Positions 24,536 to 34,510 of a stretch of 64,000 bases of DNA are shown here, piece by piece. This stretch comes from Paenibacillus_T sp033239625 (GTDB lineage: Bacteria > Bacillota > Bacilli > Paenibacillales > Paenibacillaceae), in assembly GCF_033239625.1 (NCBI RefSeq), contig NZ_BTCK01000009.1, positions 83,546 to 147,545 of the forward strand. Reading direction: 5' to 3'. A model generated the notes under the pieces. That model was not told where the DNA came from, did not search any database, and saw nothing but the letters and a program-made list of their open reading frames with translations. A program made the translations under genes and the position numbers. Within the stretch, counting starts at the first letter, position 1. The number at the start of each line of letters is the position of its first letter.

Positions 24536-25822
24536 TTACCTCGCCTCCATTCCCGCCTTGCCGGCATTCAGATTCGCCATCGTACGCACTCGATCATTCC
24601 AGCTCATAGGCGCTCCGGCCGGTTCCGCCTCCACCATCTCAATTGCGCCATCAACCGGGCAAACGATCGAACACAAGTTACAGCCGACGCAATCCTCCTC
24701 GCGCACCTGCAGATAAGGACCGCTCTCGCTCGTCAGTCGATCAATGCACTGATGCGACGTATCCTCGCAGGCGATATAGCACTTGTTGCAGTTGATGCAC
24801 GTCTCCGTATTAATGCGAGCCACAACGCGGTAATTTAGATCCAGGTCGCCCCAATCGGAGTAGCGCGGAACCGCCTTGCCGACCAGTTCCTTAACAGAGG
24901 CAATTCCCTTATTGTCCAAGTAATGATTCAGTCCATCGATCATTTCCTCCACAATTCGGAAGCCGTGGTGCATCGCTGCCGTGCATATTTGTACCGCGCT
25001 GGCTCCCATCAACATGAACTCTGCGGCATCCTGCCAGGTCGCAATGCCGCCAATACCGGAGATGGGAACGCCGATATCCGAATGACGGGCGCATTCCGCG
25101 ACCATATTGAGCGCAATTGGTTTCACCGCGGGTCCGCAGTAACCGCCATGCGCGCCTTTGCCCGCAACATGGGGAATGGTCTGCCATGAGTCCAGATCGA
25201 CCCCGGCCAGCGAGTTGATCGTGTTAATCATGCTGATCGCATCTGCGCCGCCCAATACGGCATGACGGGCGGTCACCGTGATGTCTGTAATATTCGGCGT
25301 CAGCTTAACGATGACCGGCGTACGTGCCGCTTCCTTCGCCCACATCGTCTGCATCTCCACCAGATCGGGCTGCTGGCCCGAAGCTGAGCCCATTCCCCGT
25401 TCCGCCATTCCATGCGGACAACCGAAATTGAGCTCCAACCCGTCGACTCCGACATCCTCCACCCGCTTGACGATCTCATGCCACTTCTCCCGCTTGGGCT
25501 CCACCATCAAGGATACGACAAGCGCATGGTTCGGAAACTTCTTCTTCGTTTCATAAATTTCTCTCAGGTTGACCTCCAGAGGCCGATCGGTAATTAATTC
25601 GATATTGTTAAAGCCAGCGACGCGCTGTCCGCCGAAGTGTACCGCCGCGAATCGCGAGGAGGTATTGATGATCGGCTCTCCGAGTGTCTTCCATACGGCG
25701 CCGCCCCACCCTGCCTCGAAAGCGCGCTGCACCTGATAGCCCGTGTTGGTCGGCGGGGCAGAAGCCAACCAGAACGGATTCGGCGCTTCGATGTCTGCTA
25801 AGCTAACGCGTAAGTCAGCCAT
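24536..25822 (-). CDS. preA: NAD-dependent dihydropyrimidine dehydrogenase subunit PreA
   Basis: 428 residues, the catalytic subunit that reduces uracil or thymine to the dihydro form with PreT. The first 320 residues are a dihydroorotate-dehydrogenase-like FMN barrel (NPFWLASAPPT, then ELNFGCPHG, KLTPNITDI, and the phosphate-binding SGIGGI). The C-terminus carries two 4Fe-4S motifs, CINCNKCYIAC and CVGCNLCSIVCP. The catalytic Cys expected in this enzyme is present in the FGCPHG/GGYCGP region. It sits 57 bp after preT and 3 bp before hydA. Confidence 0.93.
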   Translation of the reverse strand: MADLRVSLADIEAPNPFWLASAPPTNTGYQVQRAFEAGWGGAVWKTLGEPIINTSSRFAAVHFGGQRVAGFNNIELITDRPLEVNLREIYETKKKFPNHALVVSLMVEPKREKWHEIVKRVEDVGVDGLELNFGCPHGMAERGMGSASGQQPDLVEMQTMWAKEAARTPVIVKLTPNITDITVTARHAVLGGADAISMINTINSLAGVDLDSWQTIPHVAGKGAHGGYCGPAVKPIALNMVAECARHSDIGVPISGIGGIATWQDAAEFMLMGASAVQICTAAMHHGFRIVEEMIDGLNHYLDNKGIASVKELVGKAVPRYSDWGDLDLNYRVVARINTETCINCNKCYIACEDTSHQCIDRLTSESGPYLQVREEDCVGCNLCSIVCPVDGAIEMVEAEPAGAPMSWNDRVRTMANLNAGKAGMEAR

Positions 25823-25879
25823 GCTTCCAACCCCTTTGCTTTCTTATTCAAAAAGAAGCTTGATCTAGGTAAAGTCTGC

Positions 25880-27298
25880 CTAAATCGCCGCATCCTCCTG
25901 CACTTCGACCACATCAGCTGCCGCTTCCGCTTCTGAATCCAGCAAGAAGAAGAGAGAGATGGCCTGCGCCGTACGCTTGCCCTGCTCAGCTGCAGAGACG
26001 ACCATCGCTTCGCCTTGACCGGCTCCGAACACAATATCTCCACAGGCGTAAACCTTCGGATTGCTCGTTCGAAAGGTTGCGCGGTCAATCATCACTACCC
26101 CTCGATCATGCGTCAAGCCGAGCTTCTCAATCAGTTCAACGCGCCGCTTCTGGCCGATCGCTGTCACGACCGCATCGACAGGAATAAGGAACTCTGATCC
26201 TTCGATTGGAATCGGCATCCTGCGGCCATCTGTACCTGCTTCGGACAGCTGCATCCGCACACATTCCAAATGCGTGACCCGGCCTTGCTCATCGCCAATG
26301 ATTCGCACTGGATTGGTCAGCCAGTTGAATTCAATGCCCTCTTGCTTGGCGAATTCGAATTCGAACGCATAGGCCGTCATCTCTGCCTTCGTCCGCCTGT
26401 ACACGATCCGGACGTGCTCCGCGCCGAGCCGGACCGAACAGGTGGCCGCATCAATGGCTGTGTTGCCCGCGCCGATGACGGCAACGCGCGCTCCTGCCAG
26501 CTCCGGATAGGAATGCGTGTCCGATTTGGTGGACTCGACAAGACGGATTGCGTCATATACCCCTTTCAGCTGCTCGCCCTCAATGCTTAGAGGAGGCACT
26601 GTGCCCATCCCAGCAGAGAGTACGACGGCATCGTATTGCTGCAGCAGTTGCTCCACCGGGAGGTCATCTCCGACCTTCACGTTGGTTCGGATATCAACGC
26701 CAAGTCTTTCGACCTGCTCGACCTCCCATAAAGAGATCGACTGCGGCAGTCTGAACGAGACGATGCCGTGCGTATCCAGTCCTCCCGCCAGCGGTTTCGC
26801 CTCATAGACCGTTACGGCGAAGCCGTCTCGCGCCAGCTCTCTAGCCGCGGACAACCCGGCTGGGCCGCCGCCGATGACCGCGACGCGGCGGCCGTTCGCT
26901 GCGCCAGGTTGAAACAGCGGGCGGCCGTCTGCAATCGCCCAATCCGTCGCATACCGCTGCAGCTTGCCGATCATGATCGGTTTGGAAGCATGATTCAATA
27001 CGCAGGCGCCTTCGCACAGCACCTCTGTTGGACAGACGCGCGCGCAGGTGGCGCCGACCGGATTGGCGTCCATAATCGTGGTTGCAGCCCCTTTGAGGTT
27101 ATCGGTCGCTATCCGCTTAATGAAGGAAGGGATGTTAATGCCAGTTGGACAAGCGTTGATGCAAGGCGCATCGTAGCAATACAGACAGCGGTTCGATTCC
27201 TCGATCGCGGCTTTGTTCGTCAGTCCACATTCAACCTCTGCAAAATTACGAGCGATCATCTCAGGGTCTAGCCTACCATTCGGAGTGCGTCGTTCCAT
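25880..27298 (-). CDS. preT: NAD-dependent dihydropyrimidine dehydrogenase subunit PreT
   Basis: 472 residues, the flavoprotein that passes electrons between NAD(H) and PreA. The N-terminus has the GltD-type iron-sulphur pattern (Cys38, 41, 46, 50 in RCLYCYDAPCINACP; more Cys in GATCARVCP and VLCEGACVLN). Then come an FAD-binding GGGPAGLSAA (about 143-155), a second dinucleotide site AVIGAGNTAIDAA (about 285-297), and the closing ACGDIVFGAG. The family resembles glutamate synthase small subunit; the tight pairing with preA makes PreT the best name. GGGAGGG lies 8 bases before the ATG. Confidence 0.92.
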   Translation of the reverse strand: MERRTPNGRLDPEMIARNFAEVECGLTNKAAIEESNRCLYCYDAPCINACPTGINIPSFIKRIATDNLKGAATTIMDANPVGATCARVCPTEVLCEGACVLNHASKPIMIGKLQRYATDWAIADGRPLFQPGAANGRRVAVIGGGPAGLSAARELARDGFAVTVYEAKPLAGGLDTHGIVSFRLPQSISLWEVEQVERLGVDIRTNVKVGDDLPVEQLLQQYDAVVLSAGMGTVPPLSIEGEQLKGVYDAIRLVESTKSDTHSYPELAGARVAVIGAGNTAIDAATCSVRLGAEHVRIVYRRTKAEMTAYAFEFEFAKQEGIEFNWLTNPVRIIGDEQGRVTHLECVRMQLSEAGTDGRRMPIPIEGSEFLIPVDAVVTAIGQKRRVELIEKLGLTHDRGVVMIDRATFRTSNPKVYACGDIVFGAGQGEAMVVSAAEQGKRTAQAISLFFLLDSEAEAAADVVEVQEDAAI

Positions 27299-27337
27299 CC
27301 ATGGATCCCTCCCATATGGATATGCAGCCTGCGCTGG

Positions 27338-28612
27338 TCAGACCGAGTCGTTAATCGAAGCTGGAGAGCTTGCCGTGCACAGCCGCAGAGCTGTCTTATA
27401 TAGCAGTTCGCACCCAAGCGCAATATCTGCCTGCGAGGAGAACTCCTTCGGATTGTGGCTGATTCCTTCACGACATCGGACGAATATCATCCCGTAATCG
27501 CAGTAGGTGGACATCGCCAGCGAATCGTGGAACGGACCGCTCATCAGCTCCGGCAGAGTCAGCGCAAGTTCGGCGGCCGATTCGCGAATGGCGCTCTTGA
27601 TACGCTCAGCGCAGTATCGCGGCTCGCTGTTCGTATCTACACGAATTTCGTACGTGAGCCCATTATCTTCCGCAGCTTCATCGATAAGCAGCCGCAGCTC
27701 TCGCTCCAGTCTGTCACGCCGGGCGAGATCGATATCGCGCAGGTCGATGGTGAAGCGTACATGCTCGGGGATAATATTCCGTGAGTCCGGAAAAACCTGC
27801 AAGGAACCGACCGTTCCGACCGTTGGCGCATGCGGGTCACGGCTAGCCAATTGTTGGAGACCCGTAATAATCCGTGCCGCCCCGGCAAGCGCATCCCGGC
27901 GCATCTGCATCGGCACCGATCCGGCATGACCGGCGAAGCCGTAGAGATCGACCGTCCACCAGATCGGGCCTGCGATTCCCGTCACAAGTCCTACTGGCGC
28001 GCCGAGCGCTTCCAGGACCGGGCCCTGCTCGATATGCAGCTCCAAGAATGCGCCTACCTTGCCCGGAGGGTAGACCGACTCCGCGAATCGGGCGGGGTCG
28101 CCGCCGAAGGCGATCAGTGCCTCCAACCGAGTGATTCCTTCCTTGTCCGTGCGAGCTAATTCCCCTTCCTCCAGCTGATTCAGTATTCCGCGAACGCCGA
28201 ACAGTCCCTTATTAAATCGACAGCCCTCTTCATCGCAAAAGGCTGCTACCTCAATGGGAACAGCAGGCGTTATTCCCTGCTCGCGCATCGTCTGAAATGC
28301 CTCAAGCGCTCCGATAACGCCAATGATGCCGTCGAAGCGGCCGGCATAGGGCTGCGTGTCGATATGCGAGCCCATCATGACTGCCGGCGCAGCCGGATCA
28401 GCACCCTCGAAGCGGCCGATCAAATTACCGAACGCATCGATGCGGGTCGCAAGGCCTGCTTCCTCCATCCAGCTTTTCACGAGCAGAACCGCTTGTAGAT
28501 CCTCTGGGGAAAGCGCCAGCCTGCACACGCCGGTTTCACTGATTTTGCCAATTTCGGCAAGTGCCATAATCCGTGCTTCCATTCGCTCTGAATGAATCGT
28601 AAATGCTTCCAC
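27338..28612 (-). CDS. N-carbamoyl-beta-alanine/L-amino-acid hydrolase (Zn-dependent M20 family)
   Basis: About 424 residues. The GTG at 28612 is preceded by GGGAGGG at about 6 bases and is preferred over the TTG five codons earlier. The protein belongs to the hydantoinase/carbamoylase branch of the M20 peptidase fold: MGSHIDTQPYAGRFDG, CDEEGCRFNKGLFGVRG, LELHIEQGPVLE, GFAGHAGSVPMQMRRDA, and C-terminal SGPFHDSLAMSTY. These are the metal ligands (His, Asp, Glu-Glu, His, His) of the family. In this operon it should hydrolyse N-carbamoyl-beta-alanine (or the aminoisobutyrate form) to the beta-amino acid, CO2 and ammonia. Allantoate amidohydrolases look alike; a separate member sits in the purine cluster at 51.5 kb. 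Confidence 0.88.
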   Translation of the reverse strand: MEAFTIHSERMEARIMALAEIGKISETGVCRLALSPEDLQAVLLVKSWMEEAGLATRIDAFGNLIGRFEGADPAAPAVMMGSHIDTQPYAGRFDGIIGVIGALEAFQTMREQGITPAVPIEVAAFCDEEGCRFNKGLFGVRGILNQLEEGELARTDKEGITRLEALIAFGGDPARFAESVYPPGKVGAFLELHIEQGPVLEALGAPVGLVTGIAGPIWWTVDLYGFAGHAGSVPMQMRRDALAGAARIITGLQQLASRDPHAPTVGTVGSLQVFPDSRNIIPEHVRFTIDLRDIDLARRDRLERELRLLIDEAAEDNGLTYEIRVDTNSEPRYCAERIKSAIRESAAELALTLPELMSGPFHDSLAMSTYCDYGMIFVRCREGISHNPKEFSSQADIALGCELLYKTALRLCTASSPASINDSV

Positions 28613-28672
28613 GCTTATCCCTCCCAACCTGAATGTTCAAGCCTATTCCAGAGTGACAACCTAAAACTTCAT

Positions 28673-30037
28673 CTATTCGGCTTCCTGCGCCATCACCTGC
28701 ATGATCGTCTCCACGATGAAGGCTAGATCGTTATCGGTACACGACAGCGGAGGGCTGATCGTGAGCACATTGTTGAAGCCAGCTACCGTGTCGCCATTCT
28801 TGCCAATGATGAGACCCGAACGCTTGCAGGCGCCGATGATTCGCTTCACGACATCGGCACCTGCCGGCTCCTTCGTCGCTTGATCAGCAACCAGTTCTAT
28901 GCCTAGCAGGAAGCCGAAGCTTCGGATGTCACCGACTAGCGGATGGCTTCGCAGAGGCTCCAACGCGTTTCGAAGCCGCGCGCCGAGCTCGAAGCTTCGC
29001 TCCACCAGACGTTCTCGCTCCATCAGCTTCAGGTTAGCCAAAGCCAGCGCGCATCCCGCTGGATTACCGCCGAAGGTGTTCACATGGCGCAGGTGGCTGT
29101 ACATCTGAGGGTCCTTGAACGCTTCATAAATCTCCTTGCGCACAGCCGTTGCTGCCAGCGGCAGATAGCCGCTCGTCAGCCCTTTAGCCATTGTAATAAT
29201 ATCCGGCTTCACGCCATAATTCTGATGCCCGAATTTATACCCGGAACGTCCGAAGCCGCAGATGACCTCGTCGATGATGAGCAGCACGCCGTGTTTGCGG
29301 CAAGTGGCCTCGACGCGCGGCAGGTAAGCATCGTCCGGAACGATGACGCCGCCGCCCGTTATGGCCGGTTCCATAATGACACCAGCGATCGATTCCTTCC
29401 CTTCCCATACGATCGTCCGCTCAATCTCGTCAGCACATTGCCGGTTGAATGCTTCTATGCTGACGCCCTCCGGGCGGCGGTAGCTGTCCGGAGGAGAGAC
29501 ATGCAGGAAGCCGCTGGCTAGCGGTTCATACTTGTATTTGCGCTGCGCCTGACCGGTCGCCGCCAGCGCGCCTAGCGAGCTGCCGTGATAAGCACGGTAG
29601 CGCGAGATGAATTTATAGCGGTTGTGCTCGCCAATTTGCTCCTGGTATTGACGGGCGATTTTGAAGGCGACCTCATTCGCTTCCGAGCCGCTGTTGGAGA
29701 AGAACACCACGTATTCGCCTTCGAGCCACTCGCTGAGCTTCTCCGCTAGTTCAATTGCCGGCCGATGGCTCTGGGTCAGCGGATAATAGGGCAGCGTAGC
29801 GAGCTGCTGATATGCCGCCTCCGCCAGCTCCCGCCGACCGTAGCCGACATTGACGCACCACAGGCCGGACATCCCATCGAGGTACCGGTTGCCCTCGCTG
29901 TCCGTAATCCAAGCGCCTTGTGCTTCTGTTACAATCATTGGCCGGTCATTCTCGCTGTAGGGAGACATGCTGTGCCACAAATACTGGCGGTCTTTATCGG
30001 CCAGCGCCTTCGTATCGGTATCATCTACGCCGGGCAT
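28673..30037 (-). CDS. Class III omega-aminotransferase, probably beta-alanine--pyruvate
   Basis: 454 residues, PLP enzyme. Recognisable parts: YLWHSMSPYSEND (start of the omega-amino acid group), GMSGLWCVNVGYGR, FFSNSGSEANEVAFKIARQY, YRAYHGSSLGALAATG, LLIIDEVICGFGRSG and the PLP lysine in TMAKGLTSGYLPLAA. In this operon it should convert beta-alanine (or 3-aminoisobutyrate) with pyruvate to malonate (or methylmalonate) semialdehyde. It lies 21 bp after the dehydrogenase gene. Acceptor specificity cannot be read from sequence alone. Confidence 0.88.
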   Translation of the reverse strand: MPGVDDTDTKALADKDRQYLWHSMSPYSENDRPMIVTEAQGAWITDSEGNRYLDGMSGLWCVNVGYGRRELAEAAYQQLATLPYYPLTQSHRPAIELAEKLSEWLEGEYVVFFSNSGSEANEVAFKIARQYQEQIGEHNRYKFISRYRAYHGSSLGALAATGQAQRKYKYEPLASGFLHVSPPDSYRRPEGVSIEAFNRQCADEIERTIVWEGKESIAGVIMEPAITGGGVIVPDDAYLPRVEATCRKHGVLLIIDEVICGFGRSGYKFGHQNYGVKPDIITMAKGLTSGYLPLAATAVRKEIYEAFKDPQMYSHLRHVNTFGGNPAGCALALANLKLMERERLVERSFELGARLRNALEPLRSHPLVGDIRSFGFLLGIELVADQATKEPAGADVVKRIIGACKRSGLIIGKNGDTVAGFNNVLTISPPLSCTDNDLAFIVETIMQVMAQEAE

Positions 30038-30058
30038 AACAGCTCAGCTCCTCTGCGG

Positions 30059-31525
30059 TTAGGAATAACGGGCAGTGATCATTTTCTTGCGCGTATAAAA
30101 TTCGACGCCGTCGCGGCCGTTGGCATGCAGATCGCCATAGAAGGATTGTTTGTATCCGGAGAACGGGAAGAACGCCATCGGAGCAGGGACGCCGAGATTG
30201 ACGCCGAGCATCCCTGCGTCGATCTCTTCCCGGAAGGTGCGAATCGCTCGCGCGCTGTCCGTATAGAGACAGGCACCGTTGGCGAAAACCGACTGATTGG
30301 CAATGGCGATGGCTTCTTCTAAACTTTTCACCCGTACAACAGCAAGCACAGGGGCGAAAATTTCGTCATTCCAGATCGTCATCCCCGGCTTCACCCGGTC
30401 GAAGATCGTCGGGCCGACGAAGTAGCCTGCATCCCCTGCCGTTGCCGCATCAAGCCGGCCGTCTCGGACGAGCTCGGCCTGCTCCGCCATACCAAGTTCG
30501 ATATAGTGGAGCGTGCGCGCCTTGTTGGACGCCCGTATGACTGGTCCAAGGAATACGCCCTCCTCCATCCCGTTCCCGATCGTAATAGCGTCTGCCGCTT
30601 CCACCAACTTCGCAACAAGCGTATCCGCAATTTCATCGACCGCCGCAACAACCGAGCAGGCCATGCAACGCTCCCCGGCAGAGCCGAAGGCGGCAGTCGT
30701 AATATTGCGTACCGCATTGTCCAGATCGGCATCGGCGAGCACGATGGAATGATTTTTGGCCCCTGCGAGCGCTTGCACTCGTTTGCCGTTCGTGGTGCCG
30801 GTCTTGTACACATATTCCGCGACGGGCTGAGAACCAACGAAGGAGATCGCCTGCACATCGGGATGTTCCAGCATGGCGTTCACGACGGCATGCGCCCCAT
30901 TCACGACAGTGAGCACTCCCGGCGGGAAGCCGGATTCAACGAACAGCTCCGCCAATCGGCCTGCCAGCAGCGGGGTACGCTCAGATGGTTTAAGCACGAA
31001 CGTGTTGCCGCAGGCAATTGCGAGCGGGAACATCCAGCACGGCACCATCATGGGGAAATTAAAAGGCGTAATACCTGCTATTACGCCGAGCGGATAGCGG
31101 TACATGCCGGATTCAATGCCCGAGGCGATGTCCGGCAGCTGGCTTCCCATCAAGAGTGTCGGCGCACCTGCGGCAAATTCGACGCATTCAATCCCCCGTT
31201 GGACCTCGCCGAGCGCTTCCTCCAAGCTTTTGCCGTTCTCTCTCGTAATGAGTGCGGCGAGCTCTTCGATATGCTCAGAGAGAAGCTGTTGATACCGGAA
31301 CAGATAGCGCGCCCGCTTCGGCGCGGCGACCTTGCGCCACTCTCCGAACGCCCGCGCCGCCGCCGCCACCGCCTCATCTAGTTCGTCCGCCGTCGACAAT
31401 GGCACTTGTGCGATGATCTCTCCTGTCGCCGGATTGTACACATCCTCGTACACCGAGGCGCGGGATTCCACCCATACGCCTCCGATCATATTGCGAAGCT
31501 TCAACGGTTGTTCGGTCAGCGCCAT
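30059..31525 (-). CDS. mmsA: CoA-acylating (methyl)malonate-semialdehyde dehydrogenase
   Basis: 488 residues of the aldehyde dehydrogenase superfamily. Signs of the MmsA/IolA group: NMIGGVWVES start, NGKSLEEALGEVQRG, PLGVIAGITPFNFPMMVPCW, and the catalytic Cys in GSAGERCMACSVVAAV, the group-specific form. It oxidises malonate or methylmalonate semialdehyde to acetyl- or propionyl-CoA with CO2 loss, the last step of the reductive pyrimidine route here. AAGGAG lies about 9 bases upstream of the ATG. IolA proteins of inositol use are close relatives; neighbours favour the pyrimidine role. Confidence 0.9.
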   Translation of the reverse strand: MALTEQPLKLRNMIGGVWVESRASVYEDVYNPATGEIIAQVPLSTADELDEAVAAAARAFGEWRKVAAPKRARYLFRYQQLLSEHIEELAALITRENGKSLEEALGEVQRGIECVEFAAGAPTLLMGSQLPDIASGIESGMYRYPLGVIAGITPFNFPMMVPCWMFPLAIACGNTFVLKPSERTPLLAGRLAELFVESGFPPGVLTVVNGAHAVVNAMLEHPDVQAISFVGSQPVAEYVYKTGTTNGKRVQALAGAKNHSIVLADADLDNAVRNITTAAFGSAGERCMACSVVAAVDEIADTLVAKLVEAADAITIGNGMEEGVFLGPVIRASNKARTLHYIELGMAEQAELVRDGRLDAATAGDAGYFVGPTIFDRVKPGMTIWNDEIFAPVLAVVRVKSLEEAIAIANQSVFANGACLYTDSARAIRTFREEIDAGMLGVNLGVPAPMAFFPFSGYKQSFYGDLHANGRDGVEFYTRKKMITARYS

Positions 31526-31663
31526 CGCAGCCTCTCCTTTCGCATCCCCATTCTTGCGAGATCCGGGCAGCGCCTCTGACGTTTAACAGAGGACGCCGCT
31601 CCCGAATCGCGCTTACCAGCGGTTATGATAGTTGTCTACTTTAACTTATGTCGGATAAAGCGC

Positions 31664-32719
31664 CTACTTGCCCGCCATCTCAACTATCTCTGTTGTATAG
31701 GCCGTGGCAAGATCGGCCGGCTGCTTGATAACGCCGAACTGAAGAGCGATATCCGCCGTCTGCTTAAATTTCGCTTCGTCGATGACGCCAAGCTTGGCAA
31801 GGTCGAAGCCTTCCGGTGCGACGAGCTTGGCGACCTCCTTCATCATTGTCACTTGGTGATCGCGCGTCGTTGATCCTTCCTCCGCGACCTTCATGACACT
31901 GTCGACAGCCGCATCCGGATCTGCGATCGCATCCTTCCAGCCTTTGAGCGATGCGCGGACAAATTTCACCGCCGTCTCCTTGTTAGCTGCCAGCCAATCT
32001 TGGTTCGCGAACAAATTGTCCTCCAGCATCGCAACGCCTTCCTTATTCATGTCGATGATCGATAGCTCTTCTGCCTTAATGCCCTGCTCCAGCACGACCG
32101 GATATTCGTTGTAGGTCATCGCGGATGACGCATCAAGCTGCCCGCCCAGAAATTGGTCCATCGTAAAGCCCTGCTTGACAAAGGAGAGATCCTTGTTCGG
32201 ATCAAGTTTATACTTGTCGAACAGCGCGAGTATCTCAAACTCGTTGCCGCCCATCCAGTTGCCGACTTTCTTGCCTGCAAGGTCCGCAGGCGTCTCGATT
32301 CCCGCTGACTTCTTGGACACGAGCACCAGACCGCTTTGCTGATACACCTGTGCAATTTCGACGATCGGAAGCCCTGCCTCCTGGCTTGCCAGCAAGCTGG
32401 CGACCCAGTCAACTCCGATATCCGCAGCGCCATTCGCTACTTGCTGCTCCGGCACGATATCCGGTCCGCCAGGCACAATTTCCACTTCAAGTCCCTCGTC
32501 TGCGTAATAGCCTTTGTCCTGCGCTAAGTAATAGCCGGCGAATTGGGCCTGCGGTACCCACTTCAGCTGCAGCTTCACCGTTACCGGATCTGATGCTTTG
32601 CCGCCCTCGCCGTCTTCCCTGCTAGTGTCATTGTCTCCACAGGCTGCAAGCAGTCCAAGGAGCGCTATCATGCTCCAAGCCAATATGGTCCTCTGCAAGT
32701 TTCCTCTTCTTTTCTCCAT
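31664..32719 (-). CDS. ABC transporter substrate-binding lipoprotein, NMT1/THI5-like
   Basis: 351 residues with a lipoprotein signal (SMIALLGLLAAC). The NMT1/THI5 group is shown by VKLQLKWVPQAQFAGYYLAQ, DKGYYADEGLEVEIVPGGPD, QQVANGAADIGVDW and KVGNWMGGNEFEIL. Members bind pyrimidine-like or related planar ligands (HMP precursors, riboflavin, pyrimidines). Followed by pyrimidine enzymes and preceded by two permeases and an ATPase, it is the likely receptor for uracil, thymine or a dihydropyrimidine. The start is the ATG at 32719; a TTG eight codons in is possible. A weak hairpin (31573-31592) lies in the 138-bp gap to mmsA. Confidence 0.88.
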   Translation of the reverse strand: MEKRRGNLQRTILAWSMIALLGLLAACGDNDTSREDGEGGKASDPVTVKLQLKWVPQAQFAGYYLAQDKGYYADEGLEVEIVPGGPDIVPEQQVANGAADIGVDWVASLLASQEAGLPIVEIAQVYQQSGLVLVSKKSAGIETPADLAGKKVGNWMGGNEFEILALFDKYKLDPNKDLSFVKQGFTMDQFLGGQLDASSAMTYNEYPVVLEQGIKAEELSIIDMNKEGVAMLEDNLFANQDWLAANKETAVKFVRASLKGWKDAIADPDAAVDSVMKVAEEGSTTRDHQVTMMKEVAKLVAPEGFDLAKLGVIDEAKFKQTADIALQFGVIKQPADLATAYTTEIVEMAGK

Positions 32720-32806
32720 CTCCTACCCTCTCCTTATCGACGGCAAATGTACCTCGCAGTTCCCTGGAGGGGACCTGCGGGGATTCTATATAAACCGTAC
32801 CTCGGA

Positions 32807-33682
32807 CTAATCCCGCTGCGATGGATGCCAGCGTAACGCCAGACGCTCTAGTGATTCAACGAGCAGATAGAACAAAACGCCTGCGGCAGCGGCAATGACG
32901 ATGCAGGACCAGCCGAGCGGCATACGGGCGATTTTGATAGAGTTGGAGAGCAGATAACCAAGCCCCTTCGAGGAGAAGAAAAATTCTCCGACGATAGCGC
33001 CGATCATGCTTGCCGTCGTGCAGATCTTGAACGAAGTGGCAATATAGGGGAGGCTCGCGGGAAGACGCAGATACAGGAATATCTCTCGTTTACTCGCGGC
33101 ATAGCTGTGCATTAAATCGATAGCGAGCGGGTCGATGCTGCGCATCCCCTTATGCGCGTTGATTGCCATGACTGCCATCGTGCCGATCGCCACAACAGCT
33201 GAGCGCGAACCGATGCCGCCGCCGAACCACAGGTTCATAATGGGCGCAAGCGCCACAATCGGAACGGCGTTCAACGCAGCAGCTAGCACGATCCCCGGTG
33301 CGCCCCATCTTGGCCATGCGGTTGCTGCCAGTGCGACCCCAAATCCAGCTGCTGCACCAGCCAGCAGGCCAATCACAGCTTCGGTCAGCGTATAAGCCGC
33401 ATAATCGAGCAGCAGCGCAGCATTGTCGCTTATCGCAGAGGCGATAACGGACGGCAGCGGAAGCTGATAGGTGTGCAAACCCAGCAGCCGGTGCAGCGCC
33501 TCCAACTGCCAAAGTGTCAGCAGCAGCACGAAAGCTAGCAGTGGAATGGCTATGCGTTGGGCAGCCGAAGCCGATCCATTCAGCCAGCCGCGATTGTTGG
33601 AGGATTGAAGCGGCAGCCGTGCAAGGGGCGTCTCGTACACGATTGCTGATTGTTCGGATTCGCCAGCGGATGGCAGCTCCAT
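32807..33682 (-). CDS. ABC transporter permease (pyrimidine importer, first)
   Basis: 291 residues of the SsuC/ThiX-type permease family. After a polar 40-residue N-terminus there are about six membrane helices (IAIPLLAFVLLLTLWQLEAL, AVIGLLAGAAAGFGVALAAT, GIVLAAALNAVPIVALAPIM, and others). The cytoplasmic EAA-like loop is SYAASKREIFLYLRLPASLPYIATSFKI. The ATG overlaps the stop of the second permease gene by TGATG, so the two are translated together. Confidence 0.88.
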   Translation of the reverse strand: MELPSAGESEQSAIVYETPLARLPLQSSNNRGWLNGSASAAQRIAIPLLAFVLLLTLWQLEALHRLLGLHTYQLPLPSVIASAISDNAALLLDYAAYTLTEAVIGLLAGAAAGFGVALAATAWPRWGAPGIVLAAALNAVPIVALAPIMNLWFGGGIGSRSAVVAIGTMAVMAINAHKGMRSIDPLAIDLMHSYAASKREIFLYLRLPASLPYIATSFKICTTASMIGAIVGEFFFSSKGLGYLLSNSIKIARMPLGWSCIVIAAAAGVLFYLLVESLERLALRWHPSQRD

Positions 33683-34506
33683 CAGGCTCCTCCCCCTTTA
33701 ACGCGAAATTCAGGCTGCCACGGCGTAAACAGACGCTCCGCTGCGCTGATTATGCCGTACGCAAGTATGCCAAGCATTGCGCCAAGCGCGACCGTCGACC
33801 AGAACAAGTACACATGAGACGGGCCATAATAGAGATTGCGGAGCATAATGACGCCTACTCCGTGCTGTGCCCCCATCAGCTCCACCAGAATCGCACCGGT
33901 TACGGCAAGCGGCGCGGCGATTTTTAATCCGGTGAACAAGCCTGGCAGCGCGGCCGGGATACGGAGCTTCCAATAGCACGCAACAGATCCGGCGCCATAA
34001 GCATGCATCAAAGACAATGCTGACGGAGAGACGCTGCGGAGCCCGCATAGCATATTGAGCGCGACTGGGAAGAAGGTGATATAGCCTGCGATCAGCATAC
34101 GAGCGGCAGCTTCATCGCGGACGATCCCATATAGAATTGGCGCAAGTCCCAATATGGGGATCATCTGAGAGGCAATCGCATATGGGAAAGCCAGTTGCTC
34201 CATCCAGCGGGACATACTCATGAACAACGCTAGCGCGGCCCCTGCCAGACCGCCCAGCGCGAACCCGATCCCTGCATTAGCGAAGGTCGTTCGCCCTTCC
34301 CGCCATAGCGAAGGCCAATAATCGATGAAAGCCTCCAATACCCGGTGGAGATAAGGCAGCTTCGATTGTGCCAATGGAACATGTGCCGACACAAGCAGCC
34401 AAGAGGTCAATTCCCATATCGTCACCACAGCAAGCAGCCAGACGAGGATCGGGAGTGAATCGACCGCCTTCCGAATGCGGATTGATTTCCATATGCTGTC
34501 CTCCAT
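33682..34506 (-). CDS. ABC transporter permease (pyrimidine importer, second)
   Basis: 274 residues. The open frame extends further upstream, but that part overlaps the ATPase gene; the ATG at 34506 lies 4 bp after the ATPase stop and is the natural start. Six or so membrane helices and the permease loop (MHAYGAGSVACYWKLRIPAA, then LPGLFTGLKIA) place it in the same family as the neighbouring permease, with which it should form a heterodimer. Confidence 0.87.
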   Translation of the reverse strand: MEDSIWKSIRIRKAVDSLPILVWLLAVVTIWELTSWLLVSAHVPLAQSKLPYLHRVLEAFIDYWPSLWREGRTTFANAGIGFALGGLAGAALALFMSMSRWMEQLAFPYAIASQMIPILGLAPILYGIVRDEAAARMLIAGYITFFPVALNMLCGLRSVSPSALSLMHAYGAGSVACYWKLRIPAALPGLFTGLKIAAPLAVTGAILVELMGAQHGVGVIMLRNLYYGPSHVYLFWSTVALGAMLGILAYGIISAAERLFTPWQPEFRVKGGGA

Positions 34507-34510
34507 CCGC

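Noticed and set aside
24045..24838. Long frames opposite the preA and hydA genes, one of 340 codons on the plus strand
   Set aside because: Shadow frames of GC-rich genes; the minus-strand genes have complete family motifs.
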